Position numbers and translations under genes: made by a program. DNA of 33,053 nt. It comes from Bacillaceae bacterium UBA7792. GTDB lineage: Bacteria; Bacillota; Bacilli; Bacillales; Cytobacillaceae. Below are positions 14,368 through 23,040 of the stretch, piece by piece. The notes beneath the pieces were generated by a model, which worked only from the letters and a program-made list of their open reading frames with translations, was not told the origin of the DNA and ran no database searches. Location: the NCBI GenBank assembly GCA_002480735.1, contig DLCS01000163.1, positions 8,121 to 41,173 on the forward strand. Direction: 5' to 3'. Position 1 is the stretch's first letter; every line of letters begins with the position of its first letter.

Positions 14368-15165
14368 ATGAAGATGGATAGCATCAAAATGAAGAAAGAA
14401 TTAGAAAATAGACTCCAAAGCCCGAACAGGACTTTTATTTATAATAAAAAAAATGATCAGCTACGGATTGAAAATAAGGAAACGGGCAAAGGAATTACGA
14501 TCTCACTGCCTGGAGTTATCGCAAAATGGGAGCTTCAAAAGGAAAAGGCCATTGATGCGGTTGTTTATTATGTTGAGAAGGGTCTTCAGGCCATGGTGGA
14601 GCAGCTGCAGCTGGAGGGACATGAAAAAAGGATTTTCCCAGTCATTCGTTCCACCTCCTTTCCAACCTCTCAAGACGAGGTCCAACTCTTACATGACCCC
14701 CATACAGCTGAAACAAGAATCTATTACGCACTTGATATGGATAAAACATATCGTCTTATTGATGAGAACCTGCTTGCGAAAGAGGGCTGGGATAGAAATC
14801 GGATTAAGGAAATTGCTCTTTTTAATGTTCGCTCCCTTTCAACAGAAACAAAACGGGATGAAGTCGCCGGGAATTTCTTTTACTTTTTGAACAAAAATGA
14901 TGGATATGATGCCAGTCGGCTCTTAAATGACGCATTTTTAAGGGAGATGGAACAAAACATCACTGGCAAGATGGCCGTGGCTGTTCCACACCAGGATGTC
15001 CTCATTATCGCAGATATTCAAAATGATACGGGCTATGATATTCTTGCGCAAATGACGATGAGCTTTTTTACTGAGGGAAGAGTACCGATCACAGCCCTCT
15101 CTTTCCTCTATGAAAATGGGGAATTAGAACCAATCTTTATTCTCGGAAAAAATAAAAAGAAGTAG
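14368..15165 (+). CDS. ytpQ: DUF1444 family protein YtpQ
   Basis: A 265-aa soluble protein of the YtpQ/DUF1444 family. Recognisable pieces are [11 protein letters not shown], the central [15 protein letters not shown], and a C-terminal [18 protein letters not shown] followed by [32 protein letters not shown]. Function is not established. ATG at 14368 follows AAGGAGGA by 7 nt; the in-frame extension to 14320 crosses the hairpin and is rejected. It follows ytpP as in B. subtilis, but a terminator and then sftA come next, with no ytpR-like tRNA-binding-domain gene between. Confidence 0.82.
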   Translation: MKMDSIKMKKELENRLQSPNRTFIYNKKNDQLRIENKETGKGITISLPGVIAKWELQKEKAIDAVVYYVEKGLQAMVEQLQLEGHEKRIFPVIRSTSFPTSQDEVQLLHDPHTAETRIYYALDMDKTYRLIDENLLAKEGWDRNRIKEIALFNVRSLSTETKRDEVAGNFFYFLNKNDGYDASRLLNDAFLREMEQNITGKMAVAVPHQDVLIIADIQNDTGYDILAQMTMSFFTEGRVPITALSFLYENGELEPIFILGKNKKK

Positions 15166-15168
15166 CAT

Positions 15169-15199
15169 AAGGTTTCACCTATTAAGGTGGCCTTTTTTT
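15169..15199 (+). terminator. Terminator of ytpQ
   Basis: AAGG..CACCT (15169-15180) pairs with AGGTG.CCTT (15185-15194) with small internal irregularities, then T7. It closes the ytpP-ytpQ unit. Confidence 0.8.
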
Positions 15200-15411
15200 G
15201 TTTGAAACACAATAGTCAGCAGGTTCCCGCCAACTATTATGATACCGGTGCAAACGCTCATGAATGTTATATAAGTTATATATTTTAAAATAGGTAAGAT
15301 TTGACTCGAAATTTCTGTGATTATTGATAAAATAAGATAAGAAGTTTCCTAAACAAACTGTCCTTAGCATCTTAGAATATGAAAACAGCATTTTAGAAAG
15401 AGTGATTCCTT

Positions 15412-17895
15412 TTGAGTTGGTTCAAGAAACTATTCCAAATGTTTAACAATGAGGAAGAAGAATACATAGAGGAAAGCACCCCTCAAAAAAAGGAGGGGGC
15501 CCGTGATATAGACGCGCGAATTTATTATCAATACCCGAAGGGCCAATTTAGATTTCCTGTTATTCCTGATGAAGAAAAAGCTGAACAGAGATCTAAAAGG
15601 TTGGAGAAAAATAGTAGAGAGAATGTCAGTGCGCAAAGAATGACTTCAAGTAGGAGAACAGAAAAAAGGGTTAGACATGAGACGACAACAGATACAAGAA
15701 CCAATCAAGCGGAGAGAAAAAAGCAGATCTCCAAGAAACCTTTCCGGCCTACCCAAATCCCTTCGCCGATTTATGGATATGATCGTCATCCGCCTAAATC
15801 GGAACCTATTGAATTTGAATTAGATCATTTCTCTAATGAATCCATAGATGACCAGGAAAGCGTGGAAGCAGTTGTGTATCAGCAACCTGCCCCTGAGGAA
15901 TGGTCATCTGCTGCTTTGGAAAAAACAGAAGTACAAGATCCAATAGTAGAGCAGTTTGAGACTCTAGAAGAAACAGAAGTACAAGATCCAATAGCAGAGC
16001 AGCTGGAGAGTATAGAAGAAACTGAAGAGCAAGATTCAATAACAGTTCAACTTGGGAAAATGGAAGAAACTGTAACGGAAGACACAGAGACAAAGCTGCT
16101 CGAAAACGAACTTGTCCAACCGGAATATGAACCACCTGTCGCCGTGCAAGAAGAAGAGTATGACGTGGCCCCAACTGAAGAAGTTATCATAGAAGATAAT
16201 ATCAAAGAAGAAGGTATCAAAGAAGAAAATAGCAAGGAAGAAAATAGTCCTGCGTTAATTGATCCTCCTCTAAGTGCAGAGCCAAGGAGAAGGTCGCATA
16301 TTCCCTTTAATGTCATTATGCTCAAAGAGGATAAGCGGAAACTATATGAAAAAATTCAGGCCGAACAGAAGCTCACAAATCCTAACCTTGAAAAGGCCCA
16401 AGCCATCGAGGAGCTTAAAAGCCCCATCTTGGAGGTAAGCCCAGCTGTTGAAGAGATAAATGAGGAAATCGTGGAGGAAGACCCTTATTACATCTTCCCA
16501 TCTTTGGATCTCTTAAAGCCGCCTGTCCATCAAACCGTTGATACAGAGTGGCTTCAACTGCAAGAGGAGCAGCTGAACGACACGCTATTTAATTTCAATG
16601 TACGTGCAAGTGTTGTGAATGTCACACAGGGACCATCAGTGACTAGGTTTGAGGTGCGTCCTGAGCCTGGAGTCAAGGTGAATAAAATTACCAATCTTGC
16701 CGATGATATTAAGCTAAGCTTAGCCGCTAAGGACATTCGGATGGAGGCGCCGATTCCTGGTACCCATATGATCGGAATTGAGGTACCAAATGAAACGAGC
16801 CGCCCCGTTTTTATTAGCGAGATTTTGACAAGTGAGGAATTTTCAACCTCGACCTCTCCGTTAACAGCTGTCCTTGGTCTTGATATATCAGGGAAGCCGA
16901 TTGTTACAGATTTGCGAAAAATGCCCCATGGCTTGATTGCGGGGGCTACAGGTTCTGGTAAAAGTGTTTGTATTAATTCAATCTTGATCAGCCTGCTATA
17001 TAAGGCTAACCCTAATGAAGTAAAGCTCTTATTGATTGATCCGAAAATGGTCGAGCTTGCTCCTTATAATCAAATTCCTCATCTTGTAAGTCCGGTCATT
17101 ACGGATGTGAAGGCAGCCACAGCTGCTTTAAAATGGGCGGTTGAGGAAATGGAGCGGCGCTATGAGTTGTTTGCCCATGCCGGTGTCAGAGACATTAAAC
17201 GTTTTAATGAAGTCGCTGATCAAGAGGGAAATTACTCAGTCAAGCTTCCATACATTGTGATTGTGATCGATGAGCTCGCCGATTTGATGATGATGTCTCC
17301 GGCAGATGTGGAAGAGGCCATTTGCCGAATTGCCCAAAAGGCACGTGCCTGTGGTATTCATCTCATCATTGCTACCCAGCGTCCCTCAGTCGATGTAATT
17401 ACTGGATTAATTAAGGCAAATGTCCCAACAAGAATTGCTTTCTCTGTCTCTAGTCAAATAGACTCCCGCACAATTATTGATATTAGTGGAGCGGAAAGAT
17501 TGCTTGGTCGCGGGGATATGTTATTCTTAGAAAATGGCTCCTCTAAGCCTGTTAGGCTCCAAGGAACATTTGTTTCAGATGAGGAAATCGAGAGTATCGT
17601 TCATCATGTTCGCAGGGAACAAAGTCCGCAATACTTGTTTGAGCAGGAAGAATTACTAAAAAGAACCACTGTCACGGAAGAAGAGGATGAACTTTTTTAT
17701 GAGGCTTGTGAATTCGTCATAGAGCAAGGCGGAGCTTCGACTTCAAGTCTTCAGCGGAAATTTAAGATTGGCTATAATCGGGCAGCAAGACTGATTGATA
17801 TGATGGAGGAACAGGGGTTTATTTCTGAAGCGAAGGGCAGTAAACCAAGGGATGTTCTGATTACTGAATCGGAGCTTGAAGCGATGCAAGAATGA
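15412..17895 (+). CDS. sftA: DNA translocase SftA
   Basis: An 827-aa FtsK/SpoIIIE-family translocase. It lacks N-terminal membrane spans, as SftA does, and clears chromosome arms from the closing septum. Residues 1 to about 360 are a low-complexity, acidic linker with three 16-residue repeats from residue 172. The motor contains the Walker A GATGSGKS (about 511-518), Walker B VIVIDELADLM (Asp620, Glu621), and the TQRPSVDVITG and RIAFSVSSQIDSRTI motifs. The C-terminal gamma winged helix (about 755-820) includes RKFKIGYNRAARLIDMMEE, which reads polar guide sequences. B. subtilis SftA is longer (about 950 aa), the difference lying in the linker. The start is TTG (15412), with AAAGAGTG upstream. 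Confidence 0.92.
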   Translation: MSWFKKLFQMFNNEEEEYIEESTPQKKEGARDIDARIYYQYPKGQFRFPVIPDEEKAEQRSKRLEKNSRENVSAQRMTSSRRTEKRVRHETTTDTRTNQAERKKQISKKPFRPTQIPSPIYGYDRHPPKSEPIEFELDHFSNESIDDQESVEAVVYQQPAPEEWSSAALEKTEVQDPIVEQFETLEETEVQDPIAEQLESIEETEEQDSITVQLGKMEETVTEDTETKLLENELVQPEYEPPVAVQEEEYDVAPTEEVIIEDNIKEEGIKEENSKEENSPALIDPPLSAEPRRRSHIPFNVIMLKEDKRKLYEKIQAEQKLTNPNLEKAQAIEELKSPILEVSPAVEEINEEIVEEDPYYIFPSLDLLKPPVHQTVDTEWLQLQEEQLNDTLFNFNVRASVVNVTQGPSVTRFEVRPEPGVKVNKITNLADDIKLSLAAKDIRMEAPIPGTHMIGIEVPNETSRPVFISEILTSEEFSTSTSPLTAVLGLDISGKPIVTDLRKMPHGLIAGATGSGKSVCINSILISLLYKANPNEVKLLLIDPKMVELAPYNQIPHLVSPVITDVKAATAALKWAVEEMERRYELFAHAGVRDIKRFNEVADQEGNYSVKLPYIVIVIDELADLMMMSPADVEEAICRIAQKARACGIHLIIATQRPSVDVITGLIKANVPTRIAFSVSSQIDSRTIIDISGAERLLGRGDMLFLENGSSKPVRLQGTFVSDEEIESIVHHVRREQSPQYLFEQEELLKRTTVTEEEDELFYEACEFVIEQGGASTSSLQRKFKIGYNRAARLIDMMEEQGFISEAKGSKPRDVLITESELEAMQE
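15925..16068 (+). repeat. Three 48-bp coding repeats in the sftA linker
   Basis: Codons 172-219 contain three consecutive 16-residue units, starting TEVQDPIVEQ, TEVQDPIAEQ and TEEQDSITVQ, each ending (L/I/M)EE. DNA identity is highest between the first two, which points to recent slippage or duplication. Confidence 0.85.
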
Positions 17896-17910
17896 GGATC
17901 ATTCCATTTC

Positions 17911-17997
17911 ATGCAGATTTGGCACATGGTATTAAATATTTGTTTTATAATAGGAATAGCAACTATTTTCCTAATTAGTTCTAGAATATATAAATAA
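17911..17997 (+). CDS. Putative 28-residue membrane peptide
   Basis: A 28-codon ORF, 15 nt after sftA. It starts MQIWHMV, has a continuous hydrophobic stretch (NICFIIGIATIFLISS) and ends in the basic RIYK, which is a plausible single-span topology. GAGGA at 17894-17898 lies 12 nt before the ATG, a little far. No family is recognised. The clean hydrophobic core with a positive end is more ordered than expected for random AT-rich sequence, but it may still be chance. Confidence 0.35.
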   Translation: MQIWHMVLNICFIIGIATIFLISSRIYK

Positions 17998-18087
17998 ATC
18001 GTATGATACAATTGGTTTGTGAAAATGACTTGTTGTTTACAATCTCGTTGGTTTCGATTTAGCGCCGTAGTTTTTATTGATAAATGG

Positions 18088-18096
18088 TGCTATAAT
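18088..18096 (+). promoter_or_regulatory. Extended -10 promoter upstream of murC
   Basis: TGCTATAAT combines a TGn extension with a perfect TATAAT, which can compensate for the poor -35. Start predicted near 18103, giving a leader of about 240 nt. Confidence 0.55.
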
Positions 18097-18212
18097 ATTT
18101 TAACATGCATACATACTTCATCTTTTTTTATAAGGCTTATAACCGTTTCCACGTAAATAACAAAAAAGCATAAAAGTCATATACTGTTTTACAGATGGCT
18201 CTTTTTATAGGG

Positions 18213-18264
18213 AGAGGGATCTCATTAATCAGACTCCTTTTTGGGTTTTTCCGAGATCCTTTTT
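18213..18264 (+). terminator. Terminator-like hairpin in the murC leader
   Basis: GGATCTC (18217-18223) pairs with GAGATCC (18253-18259), extended by four weaker pairs, and the 3' side runs into TTTTT. The loop is large (29 nt) and T-rich. It is placed between promoter and murC, so it could attenuate murC or stop read-through from sftA. Confidence 0.4.
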
Positions 18265-18340
18265 CCTTATGCCAACATGGAGATAACAACAGTGTGAATG
18301 AAAGTAGCCTTACAGATAGAAGATGGTTGGAGGTTCTTAT

Positions 18341-19639
18341 ATGACGATTTACCATTTTGTGGGTATAAAAGGATCAGGAATGAGTGCATTAGCACAAATC
18401 CTTCATGATATGAATTATGAAGTTCAGGGCTCAGATTATGAAAAACAATTTTTTACACAGAGAGCACTAGAAGAAGCAGGAATCAAGATCCTTCCGTTTC
18501 AAAAAGAAAATATTAAACCAGGTATGACGATTATTGCGGGAAATGCCTATCCAGATACTCACGAGGAAATTGTCAGGGCAATGGAGTTAGGATTACCGAT
18601 TGTGCGATATCACCGTTTCCTAGGGCAATTTATGCAGCAATTTACAAGCGTAGGAATTACTGGGGCACACGGAAAAACGTCTACAACAGGGCTTTTAGCA
18701 CATGTTATGAAAGGAGCTAAGCCCACTTCATACTTAATTGGTGATGGAACAGGAAAAGGGGACAAAGAGGCTGAGTTCTTTGTGTTTGAAGCTTGTGAAT
18801 ACAGAAGGCATTTCCTTTCTTATTCACCAGATTACTGTATAATGACCAATATTGATTTTGACCATCCTGATTATTTTGCTAATATCGAGGATGTTTTTTC
18901 CGCTTTTCAGGAGATGGCGCTACAGGTTAAAAAAGGAATTTTTGCTTGCGGAGATGATGAATATCTTCAAAAAATACAAGCGAAGGTTCCCGTGGTTTTC
19001 TATGGATTTGGTGAAGAAAATGATTTCCAAGCAAGAAATATTGAAAAGACTACTGAAGGAACGACCTTTGATGTGTTTGTACGCAACACATTTTACGATA
19101 CATTTTCGATCCCGACCTATGGCGATCATAATGTCTTAAATGCTTTGTCAGTCATAGCGATATGTCATTATGAGGAGCTTGATCCTGATATTGTGAAGGA
19201 GCAGCTGTTGAGCTTCCAAGGGGTCAAAAGACGTTTTACAGAGAAGAAGATTGGCTCACAAATCTTAATCGATGATTATGCCCATCACCCAACAGAAATT
19301 AGAGCGACCATTAATGCAGCAAGACAAAAATATCCGGATAGGAATATTATTGCCGTGTTTCAGCCTCATACTTTTACGAGAACACAAACCTTCTTAGAGG
19401 AATTTGCAGAAAGTCTGAACATGGCAGATCAAACCTATTTATGCGAAATTTTTGGTTCGGCAAGGGAAAAGCATGGTCAGCTTTCAATCGATGATCTAAA
19501 GAAAATTATTCCAAACTCGAAGATAATAAATGAGGATGAAACTGCTATTTTGCAGGAGCATGAAAATAGTGTCATTCTCTTTATGGGGGCTGGGGACATT
19601 CAGAAGTTTCAAAATGCCTATGAAGAGATTTTAAAATGA
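18341..19639 (+). CDS. murC: UDP-N-acetylmuramate--L-alanine ligase MurC
   Basis: A 432-aa cytoplasmic ATP-dependent ligase. It adds L-Ala to UDP-MurNAc, the first peptide step in peptidoglycan synthesis. Visible: the N-terminal Rossmann-like [17 protein letters not shown] (nucleotide-sugar binding), the ATP loop [12 protein letters not shown], the central [16 protein letters not shown] and [10 protein letters not shown], and the C-terminal-domain [16 protein letters not shown]. Length equals the family norm. ATG at 18341 follows GGAGG by 7 nt; an upstream in-frame ATG at 18323 has no site. It follows sftA, as in other bacilli. Its own 3' terminator stem marks the insertion point of a group II intron. 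Confidence 0.95.
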   Translation: MTIYHFVGIKGSGMSALAQILHDMNYEVQGSDYEKQFFTQRALEEAGIKILPFQKENIKPGMTIIAGNAYPDTHEEIVRAMELGLPIVRYHRFLGQFMQQFTSVGITGAHGKTSTTGLLAHVMKGAKPTSYLIGDGTGKGDKEAEFFVFEACEYRRHFLSYSPDYCIMTNIDFDHPDYFANIEDVFSAFQEMALQVKKGIFACGDDEYLQKIQAKVPVVFYGFGEENDFQARNIEKTTEGTTFDVFVRNTFYDTFSIPTYGDHNVLNALSVIAICHYEELDPDIVKEQLLSFQGVKRRFTEKKIGSQILIDDYAHHPTEIRATINAARQKYPDRNIIAVFQPHTFTRTQTFLEEFAESLNMADQTYLCEIFGSAREKHGQLSIDDLKKIIPNSKIINEDETAILQEHENSVILFMGAGDIQKFQNAYEEILK

Positions 19640-19644
19640 ACAAA

Positions 19645-19680
19645 GAAAGGATGCCGCTATTGAAAGCTAGGCATCCTTTC
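19645..19680. terminator. Shared murC/aminopeptidase terminator stem
   Basis: GAAAGGATGCC (19645-19655) pairs perfectly with GGCATCCTTTC (19670-19680). The 3' U-tract expected on the plus strand is cut off by the intron that starts at 19681. Joining the exons gives CTTTC-TGTCTCTTAC, a U-rich continuation. Confidence 0.8.
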
Positions 19681-21737
19681 GTGCGCTTGGCAGCGCATCT
19701 CTCTAATGGGTGCAAGTCCCTAACATACCGTTGTGGCGGAAGTGTATAGCTGATGGGTAGTGCGGGTACTGCGAAGTTCCGTGCGGAGGACTCAAAGGCA
19801 AAACTCGGAACAGGTGGCAATCAACCATGTTGGCTGGTAGGATTGGAGAACCTTGCGAAAGATGGGGCAGTCCAATACCACAAATGAAATAAAATCCTAC
19901 AAGTTATGAGGGCTGGATTCGAGGGAAAGAGAAATGACGTGACCCAAGGAGATCTCATCTTCTCCATAGGATTGGTAAGCATGTTTCAAAACCCGAATGG
20001 ACTAGAAACGTGTTACGGAAGGTGAGAAGTCAGAGCAGGGGATAGTAGTGAATAAGCTTACCAGAAAGGCCACAAAGGTAAGTGACTTATCACCAGTTGG
20101 TAAGGCAAATACTGACCCAAAAGGCAGTGATTTGATGCGAAGCCCGTCTGTCCATGAAAGATAAGGGAAGCACTTATAGACGCTACATGTACTAAGCAGA
20201 AAATCGATGAGGTGGATAGCCGTAGATTCGAGACCGAACAGAAAGTAGGTTGCTTAGGGCGGAGTACTAACTCGGCAACCACCTAGTGAACCTCTATTCA
20301 GGTGGTTAAGAGAGAATAGGAATGAAACGAATACATGAATGAATCTAAAAGACAGCAGAACTTACATGCAGGAGAAAAGAAGGAAAAGAAAAGGAAATGG
20401 TATAGTCTCATCGATAAAATATGGTCCACAACAAACCTTGAACTAGCATTCTATGATGTAAAGAAGAATCGAGGTTCACATGGGGTAGATAAGGTAACAA
20501 TAAAAGAGTATGAGATGGAATTGGAACACAACTTAAGAGTGCTCCAAAAATCTTTAAAGGACAAAACTTATCGAACGAGACCAGTAAGAAGAGTCTACAT
20601 ACCAAAGGTTGATGGAACACAAAGACCATTAGGGATTCCAACTGTACAAGACCGAATTGTTCAAGCCGCCGTCAAAAGAAAGCTAGAACCCATCTTTGAA
20701 GAGAAATTCCTTGACTGTAGCTATGGATTTCGTCCGAATCGGAGTGCACACATGGCAATCGAGAAAATCCGAAAGGATTTAATGGATGGGTTTACGTTTG
20801 TGATAGATGCGGACATTAAAACATACTTCGATACTATTCCTCATGAGAAACTAATTGCATTAGTAAAAGAGGAAGTGGTGGATGGAAGTGTGTTGTCCCT
20901 TCTACAACAATTCCTTAAATCGGGAATTTTTGAAAACGGAATTGTCCACGAAAGCAAACATGGAAGTCCGCAGGGCGGGGTGATTAGTCCTCTTCTTGCC
21001 AATATCTATTTACATCCATTAGATGAGTTAATGACCTCTCGAGGTCATCGGTTAACTCGATATGCGGACGACTTTGTCATCTGTTGCAGGTCAAGAAAAG
21101 GCGCAGAAAGAGTTTTAAAATCTGTGAAGAAACTCTTGGAAGATGAACTAGGGCTAATCGTTCATCCAGAAAAAACGAAAATCGTTGACAATATGAAAGA
21201 GCCCTTCACATTTTTAGGGTACACATTCAATCGCGGTTTTTGGCACAAACCTTCAGAAAAAGCCATAAAGAAATTTAAGGATAAAATCAAGAAGGTAACG
21301 AGAAGAAACCTAACCGTTAATCTAGAACAATTTATCAAACATAGAGTAAATCCCATCATAAGAGGATGGGGCAGATATTTTGGTATTGGATTTTCGGCGA
21401 AAATCTTCAAGGAGTTAGATAGCTGGATAAGGCGAAGGCTTCGAATGATTCAGTTAAGGAGTTGGAAGAAGATTAAAAAGCTTCATAAAGAGCTAAGGAA
21501 AAGCAAATGGGAAGGTGAACTTCCTAAGTTAAGAATGAATCGGTGGAGAAGTTCTAAAACACCACCTGTACATTTTGCCTTATCCAATAAATGGTTTAGT
21601 GAACGGAAGCTGGTATTCCTTATCGATATTCACAAAGAACTGCATACCCAAGGGGAATAACATGGAGGAGCCGTATGCGACGACCCGCACGTACGGATCT
21701 GCGAGAGGCGCATGAATTTTTCATGCGCCTACTCTAT
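19681..21737 (+). mobile_element. Complete group II intron, probably class C
   Basis: A self-splicing retroelement of 2057 nt. The 5' end is GTGCG. Ribozyme domains I-III fill 19681 to about 20334, with the maturase ORF in domain IV. Domain V is at about 21668-21699: CCGTA/TACGG, a 2-nt bulge CG, and TGCG/CGCA closed by ACGACC. Domain VI is GAG-AGGCGCATG (21703-21714) with CATGCGCCT-A-CTC, leaving a single bulged branch-point A at 21731, and ends TAT, so the 3' splice site is placed at 21737 (AY rule). Insertion directly after a terminator stem is the hallmark of group IIC introns. GAAAG at 19858-19862 is a possible EBS1 for the exon CTTTC. Confidence 0.93.
20335..21660 (+). CDS. ltrA: Group II intron reverse transcriptase/maturase
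   Basis: A 441-aa intron-encoded protein that assists splicing and copies the intron RNA into a nicked or single-stranded target. RT blocks in order: RPLGIPTVQDRIVQAAVKR, YGFRPNRSAHMAI, FVIDADIKTYFDTIPHEKL (first catalytic Asp), HGSPQGGVISPLLANIYL, and TRYADDFVICCRS (YADD at 243-246). Then thumb/domain X with FLGYTF, NPIIRGWGRYFGIG and a basic tract. There is no HNH endonuclease after domain X, as expected for class C. The ORF is intact with no stop or frameshift, so the element may be active. The ribosome site is weak. Confidence 0.95.
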   Translation: MNESKRQQNLHAGEKKEKKRKWYSLIDKIWSTTNLELAFYDVKKNRGSHGVDKVTIKEYEMELEHNLRVLQKSLKDKTYRTRPVRRVYIPKVDGTQRPLGIPTVQDRIVQAAVKRKLEPIFEEKFLDCSYGFRPNRSAHMAIEKIRKDLMDGFTFVIDADIKTYFDTIPHEKLIALVKEEVVDGSVLSLLQQFLKSGIFENGIVHESKHGSPQGGVISPLLANIYLHPLDELMTSRGHRLTRYADDFVICCRSRKGAERVLKSVKKLLEDELGLIVHPEKTKIVDNMKEPFTFLGYTFNRGFWHKPSEKAIKKFKDKIKKVTRRNLTVNLEQFIKHRVNPIIRGWGRYFGIGFSAKIFKELDSWIRRRLRMIQLRSWKKIKKLHKELRKSKWEGELPKLRMNRWRSSKTPPVHFALSNKWFSERKLVFLIDIHKELHTQGE

Positions 21738-21743
21738 TGTCTC

Positions 21744-22859
21744 TTACTTTAGATTCTCTGGATTCAGTGCTTCGAGCTCAGGGATCACGAAGCGGCCATC
21801 CTTTCGAACCAAGACGTCGTCAAAGTACATTTCTCCCCCGCCATATTCTGGTCTTTGGATGTTGACCATATCCCAGTGGATGTTAGAATGATTGCCGTTA
21901 TAGGCGTCATCATAGCATTGTCCAGGAGTAAAGTGGAAGCTACCATCGATTTTTTCATCAAAGAGAATATCCTGCATCGGATGTAAAATATAAGGATTGA
22001 CTCCGATCGCAAACTCTCCTACATATCGTGCCCCTTCATCCGTATCGAATATTTTATTGATTCTTTCTGTATCATTTGATTCTGCCTCGACAATTTTCCC
22101 ATCCTTAAAGGTGAGCTTGACATGTTCAAAGGTAAAGCCTTGGTATGGAGATGGAGTATTATAGGTGATGACCCCATTCACTGAATCCCTCACAGGCGCT
22201 GTGTATACCTCTCCGTCTGGAATATTCATCTGACCGGAGCATTTAATTGCTGGGATGTCCTTGATGGAGAAGGATAGGTCTGTACCAGGTCCTGTCAAGC
22301 GGACTTTATCTGTTTTATTCATTAGGTCGACAAGCGCATCCATAGCTTTATCCATTTTTCCATAATCTAGATTGCAAACATCAAAATAAAAATCCTCAAA
22401 TCCTTCCGTGCTCATTTTGGCAAGCTGGGCCATAGAGGAGGTTGGGTAGCGAAGAACGACCCATCTTGTTTTAGGAACACGGATTTCCCTATGTACCTTT
22501 TTGCCAATGGTAGTGCCGTGAATCTTCATTTTTTCATCTGGTACATCGGCGTGCTCATTGATATTATCTCCTGAGCGCAATCCGATGTACGCATCCATCT
22601 TGCTCATGACATTTGCTTCAAAATCGGCCATCAAGCTGAATTGTTCTTCCTTGGCACCAAGCAAAAGCTCCCGATCAACAATATGATCCTTGAGTAGTAC
22701 AAAGGGGAAGCCACCAGCATTATAAGCCTCTTCAACTAGGGCTGTGACAAGCTCACGCTGGAGGCCAAAGTTTTCAATTAAGACCTTTTCCCCCTTTTGA
22801 AGCTTGACAGAGTAGTTAATTAAGTTCTTTGCTAACGTTTCAATACGTGGATCTCTCAA
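21744..22859 (-). CDS. M29-family aminopeptidase (AmpS-like)
   Basis: A 371-aa thermophilic-type (M29) metallo-aminopeptidase. Typical features are KLQKGEKVLIENFG near the start, IGLRSGDNINEHADVPDEKM, the conserved TGPGTDLSFSI, CSGQMNIPDGEVYTAP with a metal Glu, VGEFAIGVNP, HFTPGQCYDDAYNGNHSNIHWDMV carrying His/Asp ligands, and a closing GGEMYFDDVLVRKDGRF. The start is TTG at 22859, because GGAGGG lies 7 nt upstream; a longer reading to 22874 would begin inside that ribosome site. It is convergent with murC, and the intron now separates its stop from the shared terminator by about 2 kb. Confidence 0.88.
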   Translation of the reverse strand: MRDPRIETLAKNLINYSVKLQKGEKVLIENFGLQRELVTALVEEAYNAGGFPFVLLKDHIVDRELLLGAKEEQFSLMADFEANVMSKMDAYIGLRSGDNINEHADVPDEKMKIHGTTIGKKVHREIRVPKTRWVVLRYPTSSMAQLAKMSTEGFEDFYFDVCNLDYGKMDKAMDALVDLMNKTDKVRLTGPGTDLSFSIKDIPAIKCSGQMNIPDGEVYTAPVRDSVNGVITYNTPSPYQGFTFEHVKLTFKDGKIVEAESNDTERINKIFDTDEGARYVGEFAIGVNPYILHPMQDILFDEKIDGSFHFTPGQCYDDAYNGNHSNIHWDMVNIQRPEYGGGEMYFDDVLVRKDGRFVIPELEALNPENLK

Positions 22860-23040
22860 GCCATTTCCCTCCAAATAGTGATGTGAACATTTGCTCCATC
22901 TCTATTTTAACTTTTATTCTTTTGTATCACCAAATCGTAAAATGAAACTAACCGCTTTTTGTGTTAAGATTTGTTTATACAGGAAGAACCTTGAATCAAG
23001 TATTTAGTCAAATTAGGAAGGTTCGTGGAGGTGCAGATTA

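Larger units (their letters stand above)
17998..18340 (+). other. Long AT-rich leader region of murC
   Basis: A 343-bp gap with no convincing gene. It holds an extended -10 promoter (18088-18096), an odd palindrome TTATAAG-G-CTTATAA (18128-18142), a terminator-like hairpin (18213-18264) and the murC ribosome site GGAGG (18329-18333). A 22-codon ORF rich in Phe/Tyr starts at 18105 almost at the predicted transcript end. Confidence 0.6.

Noticed and set aside
18137..18151. cre-like TTATAACCGTTTCCA in the murC leader
   Set aside because: It matches most positions but lacks the important G of the left half site, and murC is not an expected CcpA target.
18105..18173. 22-codon Phe/Tyr-rich leader peptide gene
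   Set aside because: No ribosome site and it would need leaderless translation; kept only as a remark in the murC leader finding.
18141..18312. T-box riboswitch in the murC leader
   Set aside because: No AGGGTGGNACCGCG-like T-box sequence and no specifier-loop architecture could be seen.
20335..21660. HNH endonuclease domain in the intron protein
   Set aside because: Sequence ends soon after domain X with a basic tail and no HNH or Cys-pair motif.
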